Shown here: piece after piece, positions 20,975-33,000 of the stretch
Layout of the letters: each line of letters starts with the position of its first letter
Position numbering within the stretch: the first letter of the stretch is position 1
From: Kitagawia praeruptora
Taxonomy: Eukaryota > Streptophyta > Magnoliopsida > Apiales > Apiaceae
Length of the DNA stretch: 64,000 nucleotides
Direction of reading: 5' to 3'
Assembly: GCA_037693485.1 (NCBI GenBank)
Contig: CM075346.1
Coordinates: forward strand, 131,223,001 to 131,287,000
Notes under the pieces: model-generated
What the model saw: only the letters and a program-made list of their open reading frames with translations
What the model was told of the DNA's origin: nothing
Databases searched by the model: none
Program-made: the position numbers and the translations under genes

Positions 20975-22189
20975 CTTAACAGAGGATGGAGAAATTTTCT
21001 TTGGAGATCCAGGTTTGTCTAAACTATTGGCCATCAATGCAATGTTGTCATAATCCAATTCATCTTCAGAGTCACTGGAATCAGCCCAATCCTTCTGTGT
21101 GACCATAAGTGCATTACCCTTTCCTGAATTCCTAGGCTTCTTACACTCACTAGCAAAGTGTCCAAGCTCGCTGCAGTTAAAGCACTTGATCTTGGCCTTA
21201 TCAAGCTTGACAATTGTACTTTTGCTTTTGTCACTCTTCTTCTCCTCCTTCTTTTGAAAAGGTCCTTTGCTAAATCTTCTCCTGTTGAATTTTCCTTTCT
21301 TGAAAGCTTTAGCAAACATAGCAAAGAGTTCTTGCATCTCAGATTCAGAATCATTGTTGTCAGAGTCCATATCAGTAGTCTCTGACTCAGAACTTTCTTT
21401 GCTTTTCTTCTTCCTTGAATTTTTTACAGCAATCTCTTCATGCTGTTCTTCAGGAAGCTTCTTAACTTCAGATTGAGCAATAAGTGCAATAGTCTTCATC
21501 TTTCCTTCACTCCTGCTCTTCTTCTGCTGCTTGTCAAGTTCATAAGCTCTCAATTTTCCATATACTGCCTCTAATGAAATCTCATCCAGATCATTAGCTT
21601 CCTCAATTGCAGATATCTTCTCATTGTAGAAATCAGGCAAAGCTTTCATGAACTTTGTATTCATGTCCTCCAAGTCGTAATATTTACCATGCATGGCCAT
21701 CTCATTGATGAGTTTTGTAAACCTATCAAAGGTATCAGTAAGTGACTCACCAGACTTGGATTCAAAGTACTCATACTGTTGTATAAGTAATGTCCTCATA
21801 TTCTTCCTGACAGGCTTAGTTCCTTCACAGTGAACCTTAAGATTGTCCCATATATCCTTAGCAGTTTTACAAGAGAGAACATAGTTAGTGAGAACAGAAT
21901 CAAGACTGTTGAATAATATGTTTCTCACTTTAGCATCTTTGAGAACATTCTCCTTGTCCTTATCTGACCATTCAGATTTTGGCTTCTCTGCTGTATGTTC
22001 TGGAACAACCACACCATCAATAGTTGCTTGTCCAACGACCTTTGTTGGAACAAAAGGTCCATCTCTGATTCTGTCAAGATAATCAGGATCTGTTGCTTCC
22101 AGATGATGCAACATCTTTACTTCCCATAGAGTATATTCGTTTCTCTTGAGCATAGGAATTTTAGTATTCCCATCCTTGTAACCAGACAT
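19898..22189 (-). CDS. gag of element C (763 aa, unspliced form)
   Basis: The ATG at 22189 (MSGYKDGNTK) lies 35 bp inside the primer site. Residues 1-225 form the copia Gag domain (LWEVKMLHHLEATDPDYLDR, KDIWDNLKVHCEGTKPVRKN, DRFTKLINEM). A basic/acidic linker follows, then the zinc knuckle CFNCSELGHFASEC at 336-349 (CX2CX4HX4C). After residue 405 the frame continues with a coiled-coil-like stretch and two more knuckles, CYKCGNHNHLALDC and CYHCGSLLHSIYMC. The end overlaps the predicted intron. The coding sequence looks intact and recent. Confidence 0.92.
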   Translation of the reverse strand: MSGYKDGNTKIPMLKRNEYTLWEVKMLHHLEATDPDYLDRIRDGPFVPTKVVGQATIDGVVVPEHTAEKPKSEWSDKDKENVLKDAKVRNILFNSLDSVLTNYVLSCKTAKDIWDNLKVHCEGTKPVRKNMRTLLIQQYEYFESKSGESLTDTFDRFTKLINEMAMHGKYYDLEDMNTKFMKALPDFYNEKISAIEEANDLDEISLEAVYGKLRAYELDKQQKKSRSEGKMKTIALIAQSEVKKLPEEQHEEIAVKNSRKKKSKESSESETTDMDSDNNDSESEMQELFAMFAKAFKKGKFNRRRFSKGPFQKKEEKKSDKSKSTIVKLDKAKIKCFNCSELGHFASECKKPRNSGKGNALMVTQKDWADSSDSEDELDYDNIALMANSLDKPGSPKKISPSSVKVSLHSLDSFDSLNSDEIRSIHAEFKNLMTNFRILTCERDELKVKNDKLVDRNNFLESELIQMEEYKLSSDKAKHDYSVILEAYDYVRKELEEERDVIKTINNSSKKTIEIFDSGIRGKVNGLGFDKARQEEKVVIVNDDSKVEANTSKSEGKKIVSEPNHVKFVDSKGTPVVHKRINNSNSDEKVLEKPKNVNIGFLSKSQLKQRLDGLSESSKIKRNRNGKEGINKENNFKNVPDAPRKKCYKCGNHNHLALDCNQKPSWKTESRFPKTQKIQYQPQKACYHCGSLLHSIYMCREYHELYYDYYSLKSETPSHKQFVRSESKVDSATGKINAKSSKSVVSKSSKKGSNQSWVLKNYN

Positions 22190-22224
22190 GATTGCAGATC
22201 TTTATGATTATTCGAAATCAACCT

Positions 22225-22236
22225 GCTCTGATACCA
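22225..22236 (-). promoter_or_regulatory. Primer-binding site of element C (iMet type)
   Basis: TGGTATCAGAGC on the minus strand, two bases inside the 5' LTR. Confidence 0.9.
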
Positions 22237-22238
22237 AT

Positions 22239-22969
22239 TGTTAACTCGAATAACTTGTAGAAGGGGGGGTTGAATACAAGTTATATAATCGTGTCTGATT
22301 TTTGCTTGATTATATGAACAAGAAAAAATGAATGAATCAAACTCTTGTTTGTATTAATAAGATCAAATACAAACTCTACCAAAGGTGTACAATACCTTTA
22401 GCAGCTGCTGACAATACAAATATCTCTCTGTTTGTTTCGAACTCTCGAATACAAACCTTATACAGAGCTACGCACTCGAACTTACAACTTCGTCGCTCTT
22501 TACAATGATATTGAGAGAGTATTTATAATGCTACCTATCAACTAATAACAGAAAGATATAATCTATACATGACAATGTTCTGCCTTCTAGTCGATAGTTT
22601 CCTTCAATAGAAAACTCTTTCCTTCATAATGTCTTCTTGCTTGTTCTTTAAACAAACGGTCCTATTTTATAGCACTTGCCAGTTTCTGTAGTATCTATAA
22701 TGACATCATCAGTAACATGACTGATATCAGGATCTGTACACTGCATCAGTATCTGATCAACCATCAGTATTGGACCGTCATCAGGATTTGCTCTCTGTTC
22801 CTGACATGTAGTCTCCGATACACTGTTCATTCCTGACTAAACTATACAGATAACTGTTTTACACATAAAACCTATATACAGTGCTAAATCCTTTATAAGA
22901 TCAGGATTACAAGAAGTATAATATGTAAATTCTATTCTTATCATCACAACTTATGAATTATTCCTAACA
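22239..22969 (-). mobile_element. 5' LTR of element C
   Basis: It has the same termini as the 3' LTR (TGTTAACTCG ... CCTAACA). The likely promoter is TATAAATAC on the minus strand (22527-22519). Confidence 0.95.
22519..22527 (-). promoter_or_regulatory. TATA box in 5' LTR of element C
   Basis: TATAAATAC on the minus strand. The same site is at 37524-37516 in the 5' LTR of element A. Confidence 0.55.
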
Positions 22970-22974
22970 AAACA

Positions 22975-24728
22975 TTTGACAGATTCTGTAAACTGCTCAA
23001 TGATTTGTCATTGGTTAACAAAGAGTATGATTTAGAAGACTCAAATCTCAAGTTTCTTCTTTCTCTACCTGAAAAGTGGGATGTGAAAACAACCACTATA
23101 AGAGATAATTATGAACTTGGTGAAACAGAGATTGATGAAATTTATGGGCTGCTCAAAACCCATGAATTGGAATTGGAGCAGAGAAACAAAAGATCAAGTA
23201 GAAAGTCCAAGTCTGTGGCACTTAAGGTTGAGGAGAAACCATCAAAGAAGGAAGCATCAAGGAAAAAGACAAAAGGAAAAGCTTTAGTCATACACTCAGA
23301 AAGTGAGTCATCAAACACTGATGATGACTCAAATACAGATGAAAATCTGATTCTGAAGATGATGAAGAGATGATGCAAATGGCTGCATTGATGGTAAAGA
23401 CCTTCAAGAAGATGGGATTCAAGAACTTCAAGAAGGGAAAGAGATTCTCCAAGGACTACTCAAAGTCTGACAAGAAGAATTTCAATAAATCTGAGGGAAA
23501 GGACTTCAAATCTGGTAAGAAAGATAAGTCTGAAATTCAATGCTACAAGTGTAAGGAGATGGGTCACTATGCTCCTGAGTGCAAGAAGGGTAAAACTGAA
23601 AAAGCACTCTACACCAAAGGCAGAGATTGGGCAGACACTTCAGATTCAGATGAGGAAGTCAACTATGCTCTCATGGCTACTACTCAGACTGAAAATGATG
23701 ATCTCAAGGTACCCCCAACTACCTATGCTTATAATACTGATAATATAACTGAATTAAGAATTTATCTTAAAGCATTGCATATCAGTTATAGGGATCAGAC
23801 TTTAGAAAATGAGAGGATAAAGACTGAGTGCTCTCAACTCAAAGACAGAAACAAACTAGTTGAGGAAAAGCTTGAGAACATGAATAAAATTCAGAAGGAG
23901 AGAGATGATGCAGTGTTTATTGAACAGGAGTTGCTAGGTAAGTATAAGCAACTAGAATCTGAATTGGAGGATACTAAACACATCATTAAAACTTGGACAC
24001 ACTCTGGTAAAGATACACAAGAAGTGTTTCAGTCAGATACAGTAGGTCTAGGTTACTCTGAAGGAGATGAACTTAGATTTGAAAATATGGTTAAAGTTAG
24101 ACCACATCGTTCATCTGAAGGTAATGTCATGGGAACAGGTGGACCTAAGACTGAAGCTGAGAAAAAGGCTGTTAAAGAGTCATATGCTAAGACTTTTGTT
24201 AAAGAGGCTAACATTGGTTTAATGACAGATAAACAACTCAAGCATAAGCTTAAGGAGATAAAATCTGTCAACAAACAGAAAATGCCTAGGAAAAACAAAA
24301 ATGGAAAGGTAGGCATAACATCAGGAATTAAGCCAATGCTTGCTTCATTAGCTCCTAGAAAAACATGCTTTAATTGTGGTAGCACTAATCATCTTGCTAG
24401 TTTCTGCAGTAAGAATAAGAACATTAATTCTTTGCCCTCTAAAACTGCAGTAAAGAGTGATTATGTGAGAACTAAACCACAGACTTTATGCAAACACTGT
24501 GGAAGTACATGGCATTCTATTTACACTTGCAGAGATTATCATGCTATTTACTATAATTACTATGAACCCAAACCAAATTTGAAATGGGTTAAAGTAAACT
24601 CTGCAAATGTAAACTCTGAAAAAGTTAGCTTAAACTCTGATAATGTGAATTCCGCTACAAAAGCTAACAGAATTAAGAAAGCCAAAGGATCCAAGCAAGT
24701 CTGGATCCTTAAAACTAACAATCAGTGA
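22975..24728 (+). pseudogene. gag of element B, second part (frameshifted)
   Basis: The sequence resumes after the AAACA duplication with FDRFCKLL and LKFLLSLPEKWDVKTT. It then has a lysine-rich and acidic linker, with a one-base loss near 23345 that shifts the frame. Beyond it, the zinc knuckle CYKCKEMGHYAPEC lies at about 23541-23582. The predicted intron donor is at 23709. Downstream codons add two more knuckles, CFNCGSTNHLASFC and CKHCGSTWHSIYTC, as in element C. The frame ends at 24728, 16 bases before the predicted acceptor. Confidence 0.88.
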
Positions 24729-24744
24729 TTGTTTGTGATTGCAG
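23709..24744 (+). other. Predicted 1036-nt gag-pol intron of element B
   Basis: The donor is CTCAAG|GTACCC and the acceptor GTGATTGCAG|GGCACC. The gag codon AAG ends exactly at 23708 and the pol codon GGC begins at 24745, so splicing is phase 0 and joins the two frames. Position, phase, AAG|GTA donor, CAG|GGCAC acceptor and the enclosed pair of zinc knuckles all match element C, although the sequences have diverged strongly. Confidence 0.75.
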
Positions 24745-27700
24745 GGCACCAGGGTGAGTACCCTAGTCGTGGACAGTGGATGTTCAGGACACATGACTGG
24801 AAATAAAGCCCTGCTATCAGAGTATGAGGAGAAGGCTGGCCCAAAAGTTTCCTATGGAGATGGCAACATAGGACATACTCTGGGATATGGCAATATTAAT
24901 CTTGGAAATGTCATCATCACAAATGTAGCTCTAGTTCCAGGACTCAAGCATGATTTGCTATCTGTGAGTCAAATCTGTGACAGAGGATATCATGTGGATT
25001 TTCAGCCTGAATATTGTCAAGTGATCAGTAAATCTACAGGGAAAGTTGCTCTAGTTGAAAACAGACACAATAACATCTATGAAATTAAATTGTCAACAAA
25101 CTCTGATGGCAAAGCAGTGTGTCTGTCAACAAGAATGTCCAGTGAAGAGAGTTGGAAATGGCACAAGAAACTCTCTCATTTGAACCTGAACAACATCAAT
25201 GAGCTAATCAAGAATGATCTTGTAAGAGGTCTACCAAGGTCTTTGTTGAATGTAGAAGGCCTGTGTGATTCTTGTCAAAAGGCCAAACAGAGAAAGCCTC
25301 CTTCAAAAGCAAATCTGAGTCTTCAATTGTTGATCCTTATCATCTCCTACATGTTGATCTTTTTGGACCAGTGAATGTGATGTCTCTTGGAAAGAAGAAA
25401 TATGCTCTAGTCATTGTTGATGAATATACCAGATACACATGGGTATATTTTCTTGCAAAGAAGGATGAAACTGCATTAACACTGACAGAACATATAATCC
25501 AACTGGACAAAGGGTCAGAAAATCAAGTGAAGATAATCAGAAGTGACAATGGAACTGAATTCAGGAATTCATCAATGGAAGAATTTTGCAAGAGCAAAGG
25601 AATCAAACAAGAGTTTTCTGCACCTGGCACTCCACAACAAAATGGTGTAGTGGAGAGGAAGAATAGAACCTTGATAGAAGCTGCCAGAACCATGCTAGAT
25701 GAAGCAAAATTGCCAACATACTTCTGGGCAGAAGCAGTCCAAACTGCTTGTTTTACTCAAAATGCAACACTGATCAACAAGCATGGTAAAACACCATATG
25801 AAATGGTGAAGAAGAAAAAGCCAAACTTAAAATATTTTCATATTTTTGGATGCAAATGCTTTGTGTTGAAGACTCATCCTGAACAGTTGACCAAGTTTGA
25901 TCTAAAGGCAGATGAAGGAATTTTTGTTGGCTATCCACTGTCAACAAAGGCATTCAGAGTTTATAATCTGAGAACTAGAGTAATCATGGAATCAATTCAT
26001 GTGTCATTTGATGACAAGAAAATAACTGGACTTGAAGATGTCAATGAACATGATCAACTGCACTTTGAAAATGAAGATTTATTCTCTGAAAAAGTAAACT
26101 CTGATCAGAATGATCTGACAAACTCTGTTGATCTAAACTCTGAACCTCTACTGGTAAATACTAAAGAAACTCTTCAATCAGAAACAAGGCAAGAACCAGT
26201 TGAGGGGGAGAATGAAGAATCACGTCAAAGTGATAATTCAAACTCTGTTGATTCAAACTCTGTTGATAATTCTGAGAAGTCACATTCAGGGGGAGCATCT
26301 GAAAATGAAGAGAGGCACCAAGAAAATCAGGAGAGCATGGATCAAGGGGGAGGATCACATGATGACAGAAGCAATTTGCCTTCTGCAAGAAAATGGACTA
26401 AGTCACACACACCTGATTTGATTATTGGTGATCCTGATGCAAAAGTAAGGACAAGAAGTGCAACAACAAATGAATGTCTGTTTCATGCATTCTTGTCACA
26501 ATCTGAGCCAAAGAAAGTGGAAGAAGCTCTTAAAGATGCTGATTGGATAACAGCAATGCAAGAAGAGCTAAATGAATTTGAAAGAAATGAAGTGTGGACA
26601 CTTGTACCAAGGCCCAAGAACAGATCCATTGTTGGTACTAAATGGGTTTTCAGAAATAAAACTGATAGTGAGGGTGTTATCACAAGAAACAAAGCAAGAC
26701 TGGTTGCAAAAGGCTATTCACAACAGGAAGGAATAGACTATGATGAAACATTTGCTCCAGTTGCTAGATTGGAGGCAATCAGAATCTTTCTTGCATATGC
26801 CTCTCACATGAAATTCAAAGTGTTTCAGATGAATGTGAAAAGTGCATTTTTAAATGGAAAACTTGAAGAAGAAGTGTTTGTGGAACAACCACCAGGCTTT
26901 GTAGATCCAAAATATCCAGACTATGTCTACAGGTTAGACAAGGCACTCTATGGACTTAAGCAGGCACCAAGGGCATGGTATGAAACCCTTGCCAAATTTT
27001 TACTAGAAAGTGGGTTTCACAGAGGTACTATTGACAAAACTCTGTTTTACTTTCAATCTGGTAGTGATTTGCTTTTAGTTCAGATATATGTGGATGACAT
27101 CATTTTTGGATCTACTAATGATAAACTCTGTAAGAAGTTTGCCAAACTAATGCAGTCAAGATATCAAATGAGTATGATGGGAGAGCTTAGTTACTTTCTA
27201 GGCCTACAGGTGAAGCAAACAGATGATGGAATTTTTATAAATCAAGCAAAATATACCAGAAATCTTCTCAAGAAATTTGGTATGCTTGACTGTTCATCTG
27301 CAACAACTCCCATGGCAACTGCAACAAAATTGGACAAAGATGCAGGGTCATCAGTAGATATGACAAGCTACAGAGGAATGATTGGTTCTCTGCTCTATTT
27401 GACAGCTAGCAGACCTGATATCATGTATGCAACTTGTTTGTGTGCAAGATTTCAGGCAGATCCAAGAGAACCACATTTAACAGCAGTAAAGAGGATTTTT
27501 AAGTACCTCAAGGGCACTATGACTTTGGGGCTGTGGTATCCAAGAGAATCAGAGTTTAAACTACTTGGTTATTCAGATGCAGACTTTGCAGGCTGTAAGA
27601 TAGACAGAAAAAGCACCAGTGGAAGTTGTCAATTTCTGGGTGACAGACTTGTTTCCTGGTACAGCAAGAAACAGAAGTCAATATCTACATCTACAGCTGA

Positions 27701-28031
27701 AGCAGAGTATATTGCTGCTGGTAGCTGCTGTGCACAGATTTTATGGATGAAGAATCAACTGCTGGATTATGGATTAAGGTATACCAAGATACCTATTTAC
27801 TGTGATAATCAAAGTGCTATTGCAATGACAGGTAATCCAGTACAACATTCAATGACAAAGCACATCAGCATAAGGTATCACTTCATCAGAGAGCATGTAG
27901 AGGAAGGAAACATTGAGCTTCACTTTGTGTCTACAGAACAACAACTTGCAGATATCTTCACCAAGCCATTGAGTGAAGCTACATTTACAAGACTGGTCAA
28001 TGAACTAGGAATGGTCTCTAGTTTTGACTAG
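24745..28031 (+). pseudogene. pol of element B (one frameshift, RT active-site change)
   Basis: The protease motif VVDSGCSGHMTG comes first, then WKWHKKLSHLN...CDSC of the integrase N-domain. A one-base loss near 25297 shifts the frame. From there to 28031 it is open. The integrase core has VDLFGP, IRSDNGTEF and QQNGVVERKNRTL. A linker with three GGGGGAG tracts (about 26205-26350) follows. In RT the motif normally reading QMDVKSAFLNG is QMNVKSAFLNG (AAT at 26832-26834), losing the first catalytic aspartate; YVDDIIFGS is intact. RNase H has YSDADFAGC, STAEAEYIAA and YCDNQSAI. It ends with VNELGMVSS. There is no ATG at its start, consistent with a Gag-Pol fusion. Confidence 0.92.
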
Positions 28032-30076
28032 AGATGTTGGTTAGACTCAAAAACTCATTGCTCATGTTATACAAATTGTTAAATGCTATGTGAACCTTAT
28101 TATTAAACTCTGTTATGCATGCTTATGTTTAAACCTTGTTAAACTCTGTTAGCATGTCTGTCTGTTAAACACTGTTAATATGTTGGATACACTCAGTGAA
28201 TTCAGAATTGATTTTTGTCTGAATGAAAACACCAATGAAGAAAAATGTATGAAGCATGATTCTCAGTAATTAAAACACCAATGAAGAAAAATGTATGAAG
28301 CATGATTCTTTCTGAGTCACTGTAATCTAATCAGACTTTGTGCAGTAAATCAACACAGCATGATACTGTTTCATATTTATAGCATCTCTTAGTTTATTCA
28401 GTCCTAAACTCTGAGTCTATGAATATTATGTGCATTGCCTCTCATAAGAAAAATTCTGTTATTGATGAACTCTAAACTCTGATAAGTGACATTCTGTTTC
28501 CAAAGGTATGGTTCCTGATGATTCCTTGTTTGTACTTGTGAAAACCATAAAACTTGAGATGTGTCATTGATTAGTTTGGTGAGTTCAGATTCATGACTAC
28601 ATCCTGTGAGAATTTGAGCCAAATCAGTGATTGATACATTTTCTATCAATCAGTATTTATTGTTGTGTGATATTCATCAGGAAGTATGTTTCTCTAGAAC
28701 TTGTATTAAACCATCTTGAGACTACATGATATGTGTGTGCATGAAAATGATAAAGGCAATAGGATTTACCATTCTTTCCAACACTGTTCAAAATTCTTTT
28801 GAACACTGTTCAAACACTGTACAAACACTGTTCATAAATACCATTCTTAGTAAACCCCTTTGAGCCTAATTAACTGCTCATTTTTCTTAAACTCTGAAGT
28901 ATTCAGAGCAGTTATATTTCTTTTTGAAAACAATCAAGCATGTGAGTGTTTCTAAAGAAAAGAAAAGTGTACTCAGTATATATGCTAAATAAATAATAAT
29001 AATAATAATAAAAAAAAAGGCATATATATACTGACCTTGTACAAATATGTACTAACAGTGTGACTGAATACTTTGCTCTATTAAAATATTCAGCTTGAAA
29101 TTCACTCATGAATAAAACATCTCTACTCATCTGTTTGATCTTACTCCATTACTCCATTACAACCCTGAATAAAGTCCTTTTGATTTGTGCATACATGTAC
29201 TCAAAGTAGTGTAGATTTGGTGGACATTCAAGCATATGGTAGATTCTGCTATTTTTGATTGAATGTGAGTGTAAACACTTCACCTAAACACTTGTATGCT
29301 TTGAGAGTTTGTGAGATTATCAAATTCATGACTGTTATTCACTGAATGATGCTCTGATTTCTATCTCTTGATCTTTTTGTCTTCAAAGACTGTGTGCTTA
29401 CTTGGATAATCATGGACATCAAAGGGAATAGAAATTTTTCAGATTTCTGTATTACAGTAACTACAGAGTTTAGCATTCATCAAACAATCAGTGTTTACTA
29501 TGAGAGTTTGTGCATTCAGTGTTTATTGATTCTTGTTATGGATTTTATGAAATATTAGATGCTCTAAAAATTGATTATGGTAAACTCTGCTTCACACATA
29601 TTCACAACTGTGCAATTTTTGAAAGGATTGTTAGTGATAAAGTTGGAAAATTGATAAACTCTGTTGAGTTGTGTTAAGTACTCTAAGGTACAGTTTCATT
29701 GAGATGATTTGACTATTTTGAGTAATTGGGGTAGTTGACAACTGTTAATTAGTGTAAATATGTCAAAGTGTCGTGATTATAGGAATAACAGCGGTAATTA
29801 TTAAGTGATCCATTGGTTGTTTGACACGTGTCTCATGATAGTGTCCCACTCACACATTACTCTACAATCAGTTGCGCGCTTTTACTAAATAAACGATTGA
29901 GTTTTAGTTTTACTCTAATCGTTTTTGTTCTCTCACTTCACATCTATTCATATTCACCCACTCACAGTTACTTGCATATTCATTCACTTTCAAAATTCTC
30001 ATACACTCTCCTTCACATTTTGGTAAACACTTACCGTACATCTTTTCTCTGAATATCTTCGAATCACATCTTACTA
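28032..30076 (+). other. Spacer between pol and ORF3 of element B, with repeats and a presumed ORF3 leader
   Basis: No convincing ORF lies here. It holds at least seven AAACTCTG octamers, a 38-bp direct repeat (28226-28263 and 28272-28309), a run of ACACTGTTC/AAACACTG units (28780-28832), an AAT microsatellite (about 28990-29012) and TACTCCAT repeats near 29145. The last 260 bp contain GACACGTGTC (29823-29832), GATAGTG (29837), ACTCTAATCGT (29912-29922) and a pyrimidine-rich leader up to the ORF3 ATG. The same motifs occur in the same order ahead of ORF3 in A and C. Confidence 0.7.
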
Positions 30077-33000
30077 ATGGCAACTAAAGCGTTTGATGCA
30101 GCAGGGTTAGTTTTTTTCCTAGCAACTATGCAGCACCACTAGAGACTGCAAATACTCCAGAGGCGTTTCATGTGTTCCAAAATTTCTTGAAAGACTCTGA
30201 AATAGGGAAGGCTCTAACTGCACCACCAACACTATCTGCTTCACAAATTGCTACTTTCTGGACAAACTCTGTATATGATGATGGAGAAGAGTCTGGCACT
30301 CCAACAATCACTTTCACTCATGATGACTCAGAGTATATTATTACTCCAACTACAGTTAGAGATGCTCTGGATTTTGAGACACACACTTCTTATAGTGTTG
30401 TTGGTCATGATCGCTTGAGGACAATGTTGCAGCAAATTGGATGTGCAGGTAACTTGAATAAGATAGGGTCTTTGAGACGGCCACTTTTGAGAAAGGAATG
30501 GAGTTTCTTTTTCGACTGTATTACAAGGGCTTTTGGAAAGAAGACAACAAACTGGGATGCACTTCCTCTTGATACTCTCCAAATTGGTCATGCTCTACTA
30601 TATGGAGGTAATTTCGATTTTGGTAGATTAGTGCTAATGAATATGGGAGAGCGTTTGTCTGAGCCTACTTCTGTTTATTTTGCTCGTTTTTGTCAAATGC
30701 TATTTACTGCTTGTGTGCCTAACATTCCAATTGATGAAGCTGATGTGATTCAGCCTTTTCAAGTAGCTAAAAGAATGTTTTCTGATTTGACAAACAAAGA
30801 TGTTACTAAACAGCACATACCTGATATGTTTATGCCACTAGCCTTACAGAACTATGTAAACCAACCTCAAGATTCTCAATCACCACATCACATGCCTGAA
30901 CCATTAGACACCATAAATTCTGAACCAACACCCACAACACCCACAACCACTGTACCTACTACATCTCATCAACCATAACCAGAACACATAAACTCTGAAA
31001 CCTTAAACTCTGAGCCAGCATCTACTGAACAACCCAAATCCAAACCAAAAAGAAAAATACACACCGCCCAAAACACTAAACACTCAAAGGCTAAACAGAC
31101 ATCACCTGGAGCTGTTTATACAAGAAGGAAGAAACAAAAGGCAAACAGACCTTCACTTTCACCACCAAGAGAGAGCTCAAGTGAAGATGAAGAGGAGATT
31201 GTAGTGCCTCAAGTCAAGAAGAGAAGATTAATTCTTTCAGAGTCTGATGATGAGAATATTATTGAAGCTCCAGAGGTGGTTTCACAACAAACACCTACTG
31301 TTGAGGTTGCAGAGAATGTTGCTATACCTGCAAATGTTGAAATACCTGCAGAGGTTGAAATGCCTGCAGAGGATATTGTGGTTGTCAATGTTGAAATTCC
31401 TGCAGAGGTTGAAATGCCTGCAGAGGATACTGTCAATGTTGAAGTACCTACAGAGGATAACATGCCTGTAGAAGAGGATCACAGAGATGGTTTTTCACCA
31501 GTGAATGATGTTCTTGATTCAATTCTTGATCCTATCTCACCTGTTGATCATGTTGAAGCTCCTGATGTAGCTGATGAGCCTGCAGTAAATGTTCCTGAAG
31601 CTGCAGCATCACATACAGAACTGATATCTAATGCTTCTCCAATTCCAGACAAAGGTGATGAAGTTGATCAGGCAACTAAGATAATTTCTGAATCTATGCC
31701 TGTTGAAGATACAAATATAAACTCTGTTGCAAAGCCTGTGCAACATGAGGAGACTGTTGAAAAGATTGCAAAAGTTGTTGCAGAAATTGTGGCTGACACA
31801 GCTCAGCACAGTGGTTCTTTAAAAGATGTTCAAGCTAAAGATGCAAGTGCTGAAGATGAATCTGACAGCAGTGCAAACTCTGATTCTTTTCTGAGTGCAC
31901 CAGCACAGACTGAAAATAAACATACACCTTTTGATCAGCCTTGTCCATCTCATGCAATTGAAGAAGAGTATCTTGCTAAATATGCTGCTGATTGGTATAA
32001 ACAAGATTGTATTTTTCCAAAAGGGAGAGCAGCTGATTTTGTTAAGCAGACTGCAAAGCAAATTTCAAATCCAGAGATTTTATCCTGTTTAAAAGCAACT
32101 GTGGTACAAGTTAAAACTCTGGATGGAAATTTTGCTGAAACAAAACAAGAAATTGCTTCCTTGAAGACTGAGATTCAGTCAAGAGAAATGAAGATGGAAA
32201 GAGAGTCCAAAATCAAAGCTGCACAGCTTTCTAAAGTTCAAGATACTCTCTTTGCCAGGCTAGGAAAGGTTGAAGAAAATCAAGCTACTTTGTTGGCTAA
32301 GGTTGATTCTATTGCTAACTCTTTGGAACTCATCACATCTATACTCATTCCTGATGATGTCAAAACGGGGGAGAGAGTTGCTAAGTCTAAATGCAAAGTT
32401 TCTCAAACTCTGTCTCAAAAGGATGATGCTGGAGATAGAGGGGCAAGTGATAAGAGTAAAGTTTTAAACTCTGAAAGGCAAACTCTGAGATCTGGCAAAT
32501 CTCTTAAGTCACAGTCTGTTGGAATAAACACTGAAACTCAAGGTACTTCAAAAACCAAGAGTTTGGAATTAATATCAAATCCAAAGACTGATGAGGAGTT
32601 AGCTGTTAAGCTTTTCATGGAGGAGAATGCAGAAGGAGTTACTATAGAAGATGCTAAAGCTGAAGAGAAGAGTCTGCAAGAAAAGCATTTGAAGACTTTA
32701 AAGTCTGATAAACTGAAGAAGAATGTGAAAGTTGCTAAAGCTACAAAGCCTGTTCTTAAAGGCATTCAAATCAAAGAACCAGTTGGTACAAATCAAAGAA
32801 TGCAAGTGTTCAGAAAACCAACAGATGCAGAAGCTAAGCAAAAGCTGAAAAGTATTGTTACAACCTCTGTTGATACACATGTTGTACAGAAGAATGAAGA
32901 CACAACCTCTGTTACTGCACAAGTTGTGACCACACCATTATTGTCTTCTCAGTTGAAATCAAAATTTGGAAAGGGTGTTCTTCATGATTCAAGACTAGAA

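Larger units (their letters stand above)
11957..22969 (-). mobile_element. Element C: young Sirevirus-type copia element of A's family, inserted in gag of B
   Basis: Its LTRs (732 and 731 bp) differ at about six sites. The 5-bp duplication AAACA (11952-11956 and 22970-22974) shows a clean insertion. On the minus strand it has an iMet primer site, an open gag of 763 codons, a predicted gag-pol intron, an open pol frame with an internal 1134-bp deletion removing most of RT and RNase H, a spacer with an antisense ORF, an intact ORF3 of 1104 codons and the polypurine tract. It therefore cannot supply its own reverse transcriptase but may still be moved in trans. Confidence 0.96.

Noticed and set aside
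28912..29130. 72-codon minus-strand ORF with a tyrosine run
   Set aside because: The run is the AAT microsatellite read in reverse, so it is not a gene.
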